This document shows, piece after piece, positions 43,276-53,543 of a stretch of 64,000 nucleotides of DNA; the first letter of the stretch is position 1; the number at the start of each line of letters is the position of its first letter. The notes beneath the pieces are model-generated. The model saw nothing but the letters and a program-made list of their open reading frames with translations. It ran no database searches and had not been told where the DNA came from. This DNA is from Actinernus sp. WN-2022. Its lineage: Eukaryota > Cnidaria > Anthozoa > Actiniaria > Actinernidae. Position numbers and translations under genes: made by a program. Location of the stretch: positions 459,001-523,000 of the forward strand of contig JAOWCC010000553.1 in NCBI GenBank assembly GCA_030867875.1, read 5' to 3'.

Positions 43276-43362
43276 GAATATGAAATCATATTCACTGTTT
43301 GAGTAGCCAATCAGAGCGCGCAAAAAGTGATATTCACTGGTATTGTTTATACTAATAAATAT
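43276..43362. repeat. Partial palindromic repeat
   Basis: GTGAATATGAAATCATATTC and AAAAAGTGATATTCACTGG flank GCCAATCAGAGCGCGC. It resembles a MITE core also seen at 15829-15910. Confidence 0.4.
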
Positions 43363-43704
43363 TAAGTTATTTTTCATTTATTTGTACCTATTATTATTGC
43401 ACTCACCTAGACTAGCACTGTTCCAGTATTAGTTTATAGAAGTCCTTCAAGCCGTTTCTAAGACCTTCTCGCTCGCCTGAAACTGAAAGCATCTCATCTT
43501 TCACTCAGAGCTCCAATAAATCTGTGGGAGTCAAACAGCAGGGGGTAAAGGGTGTTACTAAAATGAGTAATGCAGTAACGAGAAAAATTCAAGTGGTTAA
43601 AATTAAATGCAGTAACAGATATCCTGTATAAAACTTACACTAACCATTACCAAAACAAGGTACATGAAGGGTTCGCAGGTACATGTAAATAAGAAATGAA
43701 ACAT

Positions 43705-43935
43705 AGGGCCCCCGATGACATCATCATTACGTCATCACCACTAAGTGATTTGTGGGGACCCAAACCATGCCTGTCCAAGTTTGAACTGTCTGGCATTAGA
43801 AATGAGGGAGATATGGGCATGTACTTAAAATCATGTGACCGATGATGTCATCGTTACGTCATCACCACTAAGTGATTGATAGGGATCCACTACCATGTCT
43901 GTCCAGGTTTGAAGTGTGTGGCATTAGAGAAGGGC
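43705..43935 (+). repeat. 133-bp tandem repeat with ACGTCATCA motifs
   Basis: Two units (from about 43713 and 43845) share GATGTCATCGTTACGTCATC, ACCACTAAGTGATT, CTGTCCAAGTTTGAA and TGGCATTAGA. Each contains TTACGTCATCA, which resembles a CRE/ATF half-site cluster. Confidence 0.75.
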
Positions 43936-44379
43936 ACCGTTAATACATTTTCTCCAGCATGACCAAATTTTGACACGTACCATAAAACTCTGTCAATATA
44001 TCTTCGGAAAATCAAACACTATTCGGACTATTCAGACAGCCAACAGGGAATCTCCGATGTACACAGAAAAAAAACGAAGTTCACACCATAAAACGATGAA
44101 TAAATTAGCTTGCAGCACTAACCCCAATAACTCATGTTCTGCGCTTGCGCGCATCCACAAGTTAAAAATGGGGTTTTAAGCAAACATCACACGTCTAGGA
44201 TGCAATATTTTTCATTTTGAACGAATAAAAATGATGCAAAGGGGTCTTTCTGGATGCAACTCATTGGCTTCAAATTATGTAAATTATGTAGTTTACCACT
44301 TATTCTCAAACTCATTAATAATTCATGAGCTTTTTCGTCAAACAGAGGACTGCATTTCGTCAGGTGGATGAGTTTGGAG
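43936..44379. other. No recognisable feature
   Basis: A 69-codon ORF (43970-44179) shows nothing recognisable. Otherwise non-coding. Confidence 0.4.
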
Positions 44380-44901
44380 ACCTAATGAAACACCAGTTGA
44401 AAATCACTAGCGTTTCAACTGATTTTCATCCCTAGTGATGAAACTATTCTCAATCATCATATTCATGAACCACTAACTACTTATAGTACATACAGATAAA
44501 CTACAAGTAAGGAGTGAAAAAGTAAAGAAACGACATAGAAAGAAAGTGTGCCTCCACTGGAGTTTGAACCTCAACCATTCCAACTGCTTGTACTAACTCT
44601 TCATGACTACACTACCGGTACGCTAGTTGAAATCACTGCTAGCAAAAAAGAATAATAAGCCATCTATTGAATAATTATATACAACAGTCCAAATGGTAAA
44701 CAATACTTGCTAATGATGTTTGAAAAGAAGCGTACATGTATGTAAATTTTCGGTTTACCCATTCGCATGAGAAGTAATTTCAAACATGAATTGTAGTGTT
44801 TCATCAGGGGATCCAAATATTGAGAAAACAATTGAAACCCGAGAGGCGTAGCCTCAAGGGTTTTATTGTTTTTGAAATATTTGGATCCCCTTATGAAACA
44901 C
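44380..44901 (-). repeat. Dispersed repeat R1, copy 2 (inverted), ending in a full hairpin
   Basis: Reverse-complement match to 20278-20720, including CTAGCAAAAAAGAATAATAAG and the B-box region (inverted, GAGTTTGAACCTCAACC). At the right end, 44796-44901 forms a complete palindrome (GTGTTTCATCAGGGGATCC mirrored by GGATCCCCTTATGAAACAC), of which copy 1 keeps only half. Confidence 0.75.
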
Positions 44902-45480
44902 GAACAATGAGTAATAAGCTGTGCACAGCATTTTTGAAAATTGTGAAAATAAATTTCCCGAAGTTAGGGGTGCAGCTTATAGCCAAGTACTTTCCCAAAA
45001 ACCTTTCCAAAATTTGCTCCAAAACTCGCAAAGAACATGGACCTTCGCTCATTGTCTGCCTTACTGGAGCCTTCAAATATTGTGGTCAGCAGTCTACATT
45101 CAAGATGGTGGCCAAACCCCACTTTTTCAGTGTCTAAACTGTCAATGTCTAGAACTACAAATAAACAATGTACGATATCCTCAAGCTATTTTAAGCTGAG
45201 GGGATTTGAGAGCTAGAAACATTTAGGAAAAGTGGGGAAATGTTGCTTAAAACTTGACTTGGTTTTAGCAAGAAGTCACAACAATCATGACATGGCTTAT
45301 GGCTGTGTGCTTATGAAATAATAATAATAATAATAACAATAACAATATTTTAACAGGAAAGCTCCCTCACCAAAGTGATTTTGAGAGGGTTCCTGTGAGA
45401 AACATAAAACTATAAATATAATACTTTAAATATTAAATAAAACTAAGGGTAATAGAAATGTCTAAAAAGCTAAAATACAG
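44902..45480. other. Non-coding, unrecognised ORFs
   Basis: Overlapping ORFs at 44796-45199 show no family match; their Lys/Phe-rich content is not diagnostic. 45318-45350 is a small ATA/ACA-type microsatellite. Confidence 0.35.
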
Positions 45481-45482
45481 TA

Positions 45483-47183
45483 CAGTATTGTGCAAAAGTC
45501 TTGCAAACGTATTTCGACGAATTTCGCTCTTTGTTCTTACGAATGTCGGCGAAATTTCGTCGAAATTTCGTGTAAATTTTCGTTCGAAATTTCGACGAAG
45601 AATCGAGCAGATACGCGAAAATTCGAATCCAAAACGAAATATCGCCAACCTGCGAGCGACATTTCGACGATATTTCGTTTATTGTTAAACGAAAATTCGG
45701 ACCAGGTTATCGAAATATCGTGATCCGAAATTTCGAAGCATACGAAATTTCGAAGAAATTTCGGCAAGCGAACGTGTACAATCTACAATTCTTGCGTGAA
45801 TATATTTCGTATTTTTACCCTTTCTTTCACCAGGATTAACGCGTGACAAATTCGAATTCATGACAAACAAACACGGTTTTTAAGATGGTTTTGGTAAATA
45901 CCCTGGGTGGCAGAGGTTTTCTAAGTTTTACGCCGCGGCATATTCTAAGCCGCCATCAAAAAGTCAAGATTCTGTGAACAGTCAGCCAGACACGTCTCAT
46001 TGCTGACAAAAATACCGCGGTGGTGCAACTTAATTTCCCGGTATTAAAACGGGCACTTTCCATTTACGTGAACTGATGCATAAAGGGCTTTTAATTCAAA
46101 AAGATTGCACTTTCCCAGTAGAAGTTTTCTGGTAAGAGTATAGAAGTTTTTTCACGTCTTTCATGACAAACGTTGCTTCGTTTATAGTACCGCGTAATTT
46201 GAGACTGACACGTTCACGCCTGACTGATTGCACGTGGAAATTCAGACTCCAAGAAGTTGAGATAATTAGGACGGCAAACAGTTGCAATGATTTCAGCCAA
46301 AACCTTTAACAAGAGAAGGATCTGCCGTAAATGTGAAACTGCGCTGAAGCAAAACTTTATTTGGTGTTATGCTTTGCGCTAAGCGAGTGAGTCGAGCTTT
46401 AAAGCGGGAATGTTGTGTAAAAAAACCCAGACAAACATGCCGACAACATGTCTGCTCCGCTTCGGAGAATATTCAAAAAGCCATTTTCTTGGAAACGTTA
46501 TGCAATGTTTTTTACAAAGATGACTGGAAGGCTGACGGTCTGAATATTATTGTGGACATACAGAAGGTACAGTTTACAGTTGAACACGTTCGAAGTTGGA
46601 TCGTGCGATTTAAGTAACATTCCTTTCGTTCATTACCCATCCGGCCTTCGATTCAAACCGGGAATCAAAGCATCAGATTTCTATTCTTAGCCATTATAAT
46701 GACAGAACTGAAGTAAACTCTGCAGTTGTTGTCCTGTACCGTTCGAAAGAGAGTCGTAATGTTCAGTTAGTCAAAGTCCGAATAAATTAAGTTTACAACT
46801 CAGGTTTGTCGAATTGACCGAGTGTGCCGGAAAAAGTACATGTACTTGATCTTTGACGGGCATCGAAATTTCGAAGGACCGAAATTTCGAAAGACCGAAA
46901 TTTCGAAAGACCGAAATTTCGAAGAAGCGAAGTTTTGCGCGAATATTCGCAGAGTATCAAACGAAATTTCGCGCGATCTTTCGCAGAGTGCAGCGAATTT
47001 TCGTGCTAACCTGTCGCAGAGCACTGCGAAATTTCGCACAGATTAAACAAAACGCTTTACGAATTTTCGTCGAAATATCACCGAAATTTCGGCTCATGAA
47101 AATTTTCGTTCATTTTCGCCGTAAAGCCCCGAAAAGCCCAGAAATTCGCCGAAAGGTTGTTGCAAGACTTTTGCACAATACTG
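45483..47183. mobile_element. Element E1: 1.7-kb TA-flanked, CGAAATTTCG-rich
   Basis: Perfect 24-bp terminal inverted repeats starting CAGTATTGTGCAAAAGTCTT, flanked by TA on both sides (45481-45482, 47184-47185), as in the Tc1/mariner superfamily. Both subterminal regions (45507-45770 and 46855-47150) are packed with GAAATTTCG palindromes, including four tandem GACCGAAATTTCGAAA units near 46867-46925. The centre (45980-46555) is homologous to the centre of element E2. No transposase is recognised; ORFs here are by-products of the repeats. Confidence 0.85.
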
Positions 47184-47185
47184 TA

Positions 47186-47965
47186 CATCTAAAATTATTA
47201 CATAAAATACAGTATAATTTACATGTAGTATTTGTAGTAAAAACATTAAAAATACTCTATTGTTTTAGAAAGTTCTTAAAAATATTCAAACTTGTTGATC
47301 ATATTAATGCATTACGAATGCAATGCAAGAAAGATGCACATCTCAAAGGAATGACATAAATAATTTTTTTTTAGTAGGATGAAATTTTATATGAGGTTTC
47401 ATCCTAATTAGAAATTCACTGATACAGGCCCAAAGTTAGCTGAGAGTTTATTAAACAACTTCAAAAACATTCACATGTAAAGGGGTAAAGAGACCTTTTT
47501 CAATTATTTTGGCAATACAACTTATTTTGGCCAAGAAAATCCAAGCTAAACATTTATGTAAAGTACGATGAAATTTTATCAGATATAAAATGTCTTCACA
47601 GTCATTGATTTCCTTTGTTTTTACTTCATTAATTATTCATGAGTTTTTTAACTTTATTTCTACATGAAAGATATCCTAACAGTCATTAAACTGATTTTCA
47701 TAGAAGCCGTGTTAAAGATTTTGAAAGCTTTGTGAGAGGTACTTTCTTTGACATTTCACTGTAGTACATCAACTCTGGTTAGAGCAGATCTCTCTGTTTG
47801 TTTGTTTAGCACAGAACAGGGGGAAGGGCAACCTAAATATCCCTGGAGCAACTACACATGTTCTGTAATTGCTTAAATTTCAAAAAGGCTGCAAGGACCA
47901 CTGTTACAAACAGAAGTGTTGCCGCATCTGTGGAAATTAGGATCAGCAGAAGGATTGAAGTATAT
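47186..47965. other. Non-coding
   Basis: No gene. TGAAATTTTAT recurs twice (47380 and 47570 regions), but nothing more is supported. Confidence 0.4.
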
Positions 47966-48769
47966 GTTGTGGGGCAATTTTAACTCTTGGTTCAATATGT
48001 TTTGAACCAGGGCAAATATTTTTGAACTGGGGAAGATACTTTTGAACTGGGGCAAATATTTTAGGATTTGTTTTTAATGGCTCAATTGCAATATTATCCC
48101 TAAACACTAGTTGGTTACCTGTTAGCTTAGGTCCACTGACTGGCTAGGATCTTTATATAAGCTATTGTACATGTATTATGATAAATACAGACAAATTCAC
48201 ATGTTTACCTATGAACTTTAGTCACCAATTAGCTCTAAAAATCCATTGTTTTCCTGTGAGATTATGTTCACTGACCGGTTCAAAGGGTCTTTGTTATGTT
48301 GGGGTAAGCTAATTGTATAAGGATAAATACAGACAAACTCACATGTTTACCTATGAACTTTAGTCTGACACCAATTAGCTCTAAAAACCCATTGTTTTCC
48401 CACAGGAAGCCCAATGCCGCAGGGGTGGTAATTATTATCGGACTTTGTAAAAGCGAACTGATTTTTATGCGCAAACTATCTCGAAAATGTCATATCTTGC
48501 TAAAAGAATGTCTTACTATTAAAGATATATACTTCACTGACCTTGTGTTGTTGTTTTTGACTCTGTTTGCGATGATTTGGGGCTGTTTTAAGCCTTTCAA
48601 AAACTGATTGCTCGCCAAAGTTCACCATAGTACAGTAAAAATGACAAGGAGTGCAAGTCCCTCGATCGGCGACACCAACACACTTCCCAGACCTCTATCT
48701 TTTAAACGCCATTTCCCTAGGGACACATATCAGGCAACAAGTGAACTATAAATTTGGAGTAACACTCTA
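47966..48769. repeat. Left arm of a large inverted duplication
   Basis: Reverse complements of 47966-48065, 48341-48517, 48532-48769 recur in the right arm at 53275-53370, 52387-52560 and 49383-49652. It carries intact (empty) target sites for two insertions in the right arm: TA at 48530-48531 and AT at 48518-48519. 48179-48410 also contains a diverged tandem copy of ACATGTTTACCTATGAACTT. Confidence 0.8.
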
Positions 48770-49079
48770 AATAAAACTACTCTTTTGGGGCGATTTAAAA
48801 CAACATTTCGGGTTTCTGTTTGACTGCTGACACTACGGTGTGGCAGGTACACACGAAAATACAGCAAAAAGTCCACTTACTCTCCCCTCCCTCGATGTTA
48901 ATTTGTCCTGACACCGCTTCAAAGTGTAAATATGATTGGTTAACTCTTGCTCTCGGTTGTAATTCAGATTTTTCTGGGGAGGGGACGGGAGAGTTTGCCT
49001 GCCACACCGTAGTGTCAGCAGTCAAACAGAAACCCGAAATGTTGTTTTAAATCGCCCCAAAAGAGTAGTTTTATTTAGA
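48766..49079. mobile_element. Foldback element with perfect 82-bp arms
   Basis: Arms 48766-48847 and 48998-49079 are exact inverted copies (start TCTAAATAAAACTACTC, inner end GTGTGGCAGG). The loop is 150 bp. It sits at the centre of the large inverted duplication. The two ORFs on opposite strands here are artefacts of this symmetry. Confidence 0.9.
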
Positions 49080-49257
49080 ATCGCATAGCCAAAGCTAAAT
49101 CGCATGGTGCATTTGCGAAATCAGACGTTGATTGGCTGAGACGGAGTGGTGATTCAGAGTGGAATCACCACTGCAGTCTACTCGCGCTATTTATAACTCA
49201 GCAAAATATCAACAAAAGTACTAAATCTTCAAGCAATTCATTGGACTATGCGATTCA

Positions 49258-49381
49258 AGGAAAATCACATGCCTAACTCGGTAATTCCACATTAAATTGC
49301 ACTCGTCGAAGCGACTCTGGCGATATCGGTTTTCTCGTGCAATTTAACGTGGAATTACCTCGTCAGGCATGTGATTTTCCT
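49258..49381. mobile_element. Palindromic MITE
   Basis: The arms AGGAAAATCACATGCCT, GGTAATTCCAC, TTAAATTGCAC at 49258-49302 are mirrored at 49338-49381 with a few mismatches; the loop is about 35 bp. Adjacent to the start of the right arm. Confidence 0.8.
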
Positions 49382-49923
49382 ATAGAGTGGTACTCCAAAT
49401 TTATAGTTCACTTGTTGCCTGATAATGTGTCCCTAGGGAAATGGCGTTTAAAAGATGAAAGAGGTCTGGGAAGTGTGATATTTTTAGGTAAACTCACGGC
49501 TGGTTGGTGTCGCCGAGCGAGGGACTTTCACTCCTTGTCATTTTAACTGTACTTTGGTGAACTTTGGTGAGGAATCTGTTTTTGAAAGGCTTAAAACAGC
49601 CCCAAATCATCGCAAACAGAGTCAAAAACAACAACACAGGGTCAGTGAAGTACAGTACAGCCTGGATGTATGTTAACACATTTTGCGTGTAACGCGCGCG
49701 CAATTCCGCGCGTGTACTACACTCAACTGAGTGTAATTACACGAACTGAGTGTAATTACACGCACTTTAAGTGTACTACACGCACGGAACTACACGCACA
49801 TCAGTGCCTCATTAACTCGTTGAACTCCAGAGAATAACTTCTGAAGAATACGTAGCTCAACAATACCGGTTCGCGAATGAACATTTTCGACACTTAGCCA
49901 TATTAGCATTGGCTAAAAACTTT

Positions 49924-50790
49924 ATACTTCAACGGCGCCGTTGTTTGACACTCTAAAACAGTATTTCTTCAAACTCGGCACGCTACACCGCGCCGCCATC
50001 TACAAAAAAGCTTTAACTTCTCAGCTCGATTAAATACACAGCAACGTTTTATTCTTCGTCTGGTTTAAACTTCAACGGCGCCGTTGTTTGACACTCTAAA
50101 ACAGTATTTCTTCAAACTCGGCACGCTACACCGCCATCTACAAAAAAGCTTTAACTTCTCAGCTCGATTAAATACACAGCAATGTTTTATTCTTCGTCTG
50201 GTTTAAACTTCAACGGCACCGTTGTTTGACACTCTAAAACAGTATTTCTTCAAACTCGGCACGCTAAACCGCCATTAACAAAAAGCTTTAACTTCTCAGC
50301 TCGATTAAATACACAGCAACGTTTTATTCTTCGTCTGGTTTAAACTTCAACGGCGCTGTTGTTTGACACTCTAAAACAGTATTTCTTCAAACTCGGCACG
50401 CTACACCGCCATCTACAAAAAGCTTTAACTTCTCAGCTCGATTAAATACACAGCAACGTTTTATTCTTCGTCTGGTTTAAACTTCAACGGCGCCGTTGTT
50501 TGACACTCTAAAACAGTATTTCTTCAAACTCGGCACGCTACACCGCCATCTACAAAAAGCTTTAACTTCTCAGCTCGATTAAATATACAGCAACGTTTTA
50601 TTCTTCGTCTGGTTTAAACTTCAACGGCGCCGTTGTTTGACACTCTAAAACAGTATTTCTTCAAACTCGGCACGCTACACCGCCATCTACAAAAAGCTTT
50701 AACTTCTCAGCTCGATTAAATACACAGCGCTAGCAACGTTTTATTCTTCGTCTCTGGTTTACACTTCAACGGCGCCGTTGTTTGACACTC
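49924..50790 (+). repeat. Satellite inside E2, about 138-145 bp unit, 6-7 copies
   Basis: Units start at about 49927, 50070, 50208, 50346, 50483, 50620 and 50765 with CTTCAACGGCGCCGTTGTTT. Each carries the 12-bp palindrome AACGGCGCCGTT, CTCGGCACGCTACACCGCC and CAGCTCGATTAAATACACAG. A related single unit piece occurs in E1 at about 45930-45980. Confidence 0.9.
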
Positions 50791-51606
50791 TAAAACAGCC
50801 AGACGCGTGTCTCATTTCTGACACAAATACCGCGGTGGCGCAATTAATTTCCATTTACGCGAACTGACTGATCTGATCCGATGCATTAAAGCTCTTTTAA
50901 TTCAAAAGGAATTGCACTTTCCCAGTAGAAGTTTTCTGGTAAGAGTATAGAAGTTTTTGCACGTCTTTCAATATGACAAACGTTGCTTCAAAACTCTGTT
51001 GATGTTCAGTAAAAATTCTGACTGACACGTTCACGCTTGACTGATTGCACGTGGAAATTCAGAAGAGTTGAGATTTTAATACGCAAACATTTACAATGAT
51101 TTCTGCCGAAACCTTTTAATACCAGTAACAAGACAAGAATCTACTGTAAATGTGAAACTATACACTGAAGCAAAAGTTTATTTGGTGTTATGCTTTGCGC
51201 TCAGTCAAGCACCGCCGGTCTGGGAACTAAGCGAGCAGCCGTTGTTTTGTTTATTTTACGGCTCACGTACGATATTTCGATAACTGCATGGTCCGAATTT
51301 ACTTGAAAACTTTATGCAACGACTTTTACAAAGATCTGGAAGGCTGAAGGATTATTATTCATGAGTTCATTTGGCTGGGACGGGCGACCTGAGGGTGCAT
51401 TGACTTACGCAACTTCGCAACAAAACTTTGAGCTTGAAAATTCTCAGAAGAGTTTATTAGCTGTTTCTTCATGTAAGAACTACAACATGAAAATGCTCAC
51501 GATCGACACTGATGAAAAGTCAAAATGGCCGTCAAAGTGAAAGGAACGTCATGTTTCTGTTGCGACCAGCAACGATTAGGTTGTCCACAAGAGTAGTTTG
51601 AGAAAG

Positions 51607-52018
51607 TATTACGTGAATTGCAGAATGAATGTGGAGCAGACAATCAAAAGTTTCCTTCAGCATTATTACGTTTTGGCGAAACCTTTTTGGTAATTGAAAC
51701 CGCTCAAAGAGATGGCTCATATCGGAACACAGAGTTTGGGAGTTGCAGGTTACAAACAATTATTTCATGCCGAATTGATTTTTGTAATAGAGATGCTTAC
51801 AGAATCAAACGTTTTGAAAGTTTTTACTTTAGCGCAAGTTTGATCGAACGTTTATTACGTGAATTGCAGAGTGAATGTGGAGCAGACAATCAAAAGTTTC
51901 CTTCAGCATAATTTATTACGTTTTGGCGGAAACCGTTGGTGTAATTGAAACCGCTCGAAGATCAAGAGACGGAGCTGGAGTAGCAGGTTACAAGCAATTT
52001 CATGCCGAATTGATTTTT
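51607..52018 (+). repeat. Tandem duplication of about 246 bp in E2
   Basis: TTACGTGAATTGCAGA, GAATGTGGAGCAGACAATCA, TTTCATGCCGAATTGATTTT occur in both units (from 51607 and 51853). The second unit has small indels. Confidence 0.8.
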
Positions 52019-52188
52019 GACAATAACTGTATAACAAAAGAAAACTACACGCATTTTGCATGTAATACACGAGTGTAGTGCACGCGTGTAATATACTCAA
52101 ATGCGTGTAGTAAATTAATTTTGTACACGCGCGTTACACGCATGTAAATGTTAACATACATCCAGGCTGTACTGTATATATCTTTAAT

Positions 52189-52386
52189 TGTCCACTTTAG
52201 AAACGAGTAGGGGAATGGGGCGAGTTCGGTTTCGCAAAGGTACTTGGGATCGTTACTGGGGACACCCTAATTGCAGAATACAAAGAAACATGGCAAATAT
52301 CGCAATTAACTGTCCCCAGTAACGATCCCAAGCACCTTTGCGAAACCGAACTCACCCCATTCCCTTACTCGTTTCTAAAGTGGGCA
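52189..52386. mobile_element. 198-bp palindromic element in a documented target site
   Basis: Arms of about 76 bp (TGTCCACTTTAGAAACGAG outward, CGTTACTGGGGACA inward) with a loop of about 46 bp. Flanks read TTTAAT and ATAGTAAG; the inverted left arm has TTTAATAGTAAG uninterrupted at 48515-48523, giving a 2-bp AT duplication, or none if the ends are extended by one base. Confidence 0.85.
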
Positions 52387-52486
52387 ATAGTAAGACATTC
52401 TTTTAGCAAGATACATGTATGACATTTTTGAGATTGTTTACGCATAAAAATCAATTCGCTGTTACAAAGTCCGATAACAATTACCA

Positions 52487-52503
52487 CCCCCCCCCCCCCC
52501 CCC
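52487..52503 (+). repeat. 17-base C homopolymer
   Basis: The equivalent place in the left arm reads CCACCCCTGCGG without expansion, so the run grew after the duplication or is an assembly error. Confidence 0.85.
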
Positions 52504-52560
52504 AAACTCACATGTTTACCTATGAACTTTAGTCACCAATTAGCCCTAAAAACCCATTGT

Positions 52561-53262
52561 TTACCTAGCCCTAAAAACCTAAATTAGTGAGCAATTGGGT
52601 TTACTGAGGTTAGGGTTTTACTCTGCTTGTAACTTTCTTTTAACATCCTGTATAGTGTTTCAGTAAAAGGATTAATAAATATGAATGAATGTAATCAGTT
52701 TGTGTTGACAATACAACAAAACTGACAGTAATGTTGATAACTTTTGGAGTTTCATTCACGGCACGCTTTTTCTGATCCTCTCTGCACTATACATTTACAT
52801 GTATAATTCTCTAGATCTGATGAGGAGAACATTTTGAAAAGCATTTGTTTGTGGTTAGAAACTGTTTTACTTCCATAACTTTATTGTCAAAGTATTTTGC
52901 TCTGACTCAAGTCGGAGTCAAGACTACAAGAGCTACATGTATATTATTCTCTGTGACACAGTTGGTAAAGCTCTAGTCTTCCAAGCCATTCTTCCAAACA
53001 ATGTGTTGCAGGTTTGAGTCCCACTACTGGTGAGCAAAAAAGTGAAACAAAAGCAAGTAGTAATGATGTGTAATATTAATGAGTTAATTTCATGCTGGGG
53101 GCTGGGGAAGAGAAAGAGGTGGGGGGGGGGGATGAGTACCGTGGAGAGGGACAGGAGAGTTGTCAAAAATATTTTGGAGGTGAGGGGTGGGTGGAATTTT
53201 ATTTTATTTTTAATGTTCCCCCCTTAACAAACTGAATCTTTAAAAAAAAATCCTTTTTAGAA
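52561..53262 (+). other. Insertion in the right arm, with SINE-like piece
   Basis: No counterpart is seen in the left arm. It ends one part with a (GAAT)n-like tail near 52680-52690. 52961-53035 has a pol III-like A box (TGACACAGTTGGTAAAGC) and B box (GGTTTGAGTCCCAC), suggesting a tRNA-derived SINE. A G-run lies at about 53120-53130. Confidence 0.45.
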
Positions 53263-53389
53263 TCTTGATAATTGCCCCAGTTCAAAAGTATCTGCCCCAG
53301 CTCAAAATATTTGCCCCAGTTCAAAACAAATTGAACCAGTGTTCAGAATTTCCCCACAACATACCTGTGTATACATGTACATGTACATG

Positions 53390-53543
53390 TATGAAGACTG
53401 CAACGCTGATTCAACGGCTGTACAATGTTATTTATTGTACCCCATATTTTGGTTTAGCAGAACAAACCTTCTTCAGGGGTTATATGAGGTAGAATAAAGA
53501 ACATTGTACAGCCTTCCCATCAGCCTTGCAGTCTTCATACATT
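53390..53543. mobile_element. Palindromic MITE
   Basis: TGTATGAAGACTGCAACGCTG and the following CGGCTGTACAATGTT are mirrored by AACATTGTACAGCC and GCAGTCTTCATACA at 53502-53543, with a few mismatches. Loop of about 70 bp. No coding content. Confidence 0.8.

Larger units (their letters stand above)
49653..52174. mobile_element. Element E2: 2.5-kb TA-flanked, with internal satellite
   Basis: Perfect 26-bp inverted ends starting CAGTACAGCCTGGATGTA, flanked by TA duplications (49651-49652 and 52175-52176). Subterminal regions are rich in GTGTAGTACACG-type palindromes (49685-49795, 52050-52140). The interior holds a seven-unit satellite (49927-50790), a core shared with E1 (50797-51358) and a 246-bp tandem duplication (51607-52018). 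The insertion date relative to the host repeat is shown by the empty site at 48530. No transposase. Confidence 0.9.
49383..53372. repeat. Right arm of the large inverted duplication, with nested insertions
   Basis: Homologous segments 49383-49652, 52175-52188, 52387-52560 and 53275-53372 are separated by element E2, a 198-bp palindromic element and a roughly 700-bp insertion with a SINE-like piece. The left arm shows the uninterrupted order. Confidence 0.75.

Noticed and set aside
45433..47359. Several Arg/Phe-rich ORFs across element E1
   Set aside because: They reflect CGAAATTTCG repeats read in different frames; composition follows the repeat and no motif is present.
48795..49050. Two 76-codon ORFs on opposite strands with the same start and end peptides
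   Set aside because: Artefact of the perfect 82-bp inverted arms of the foldback element.
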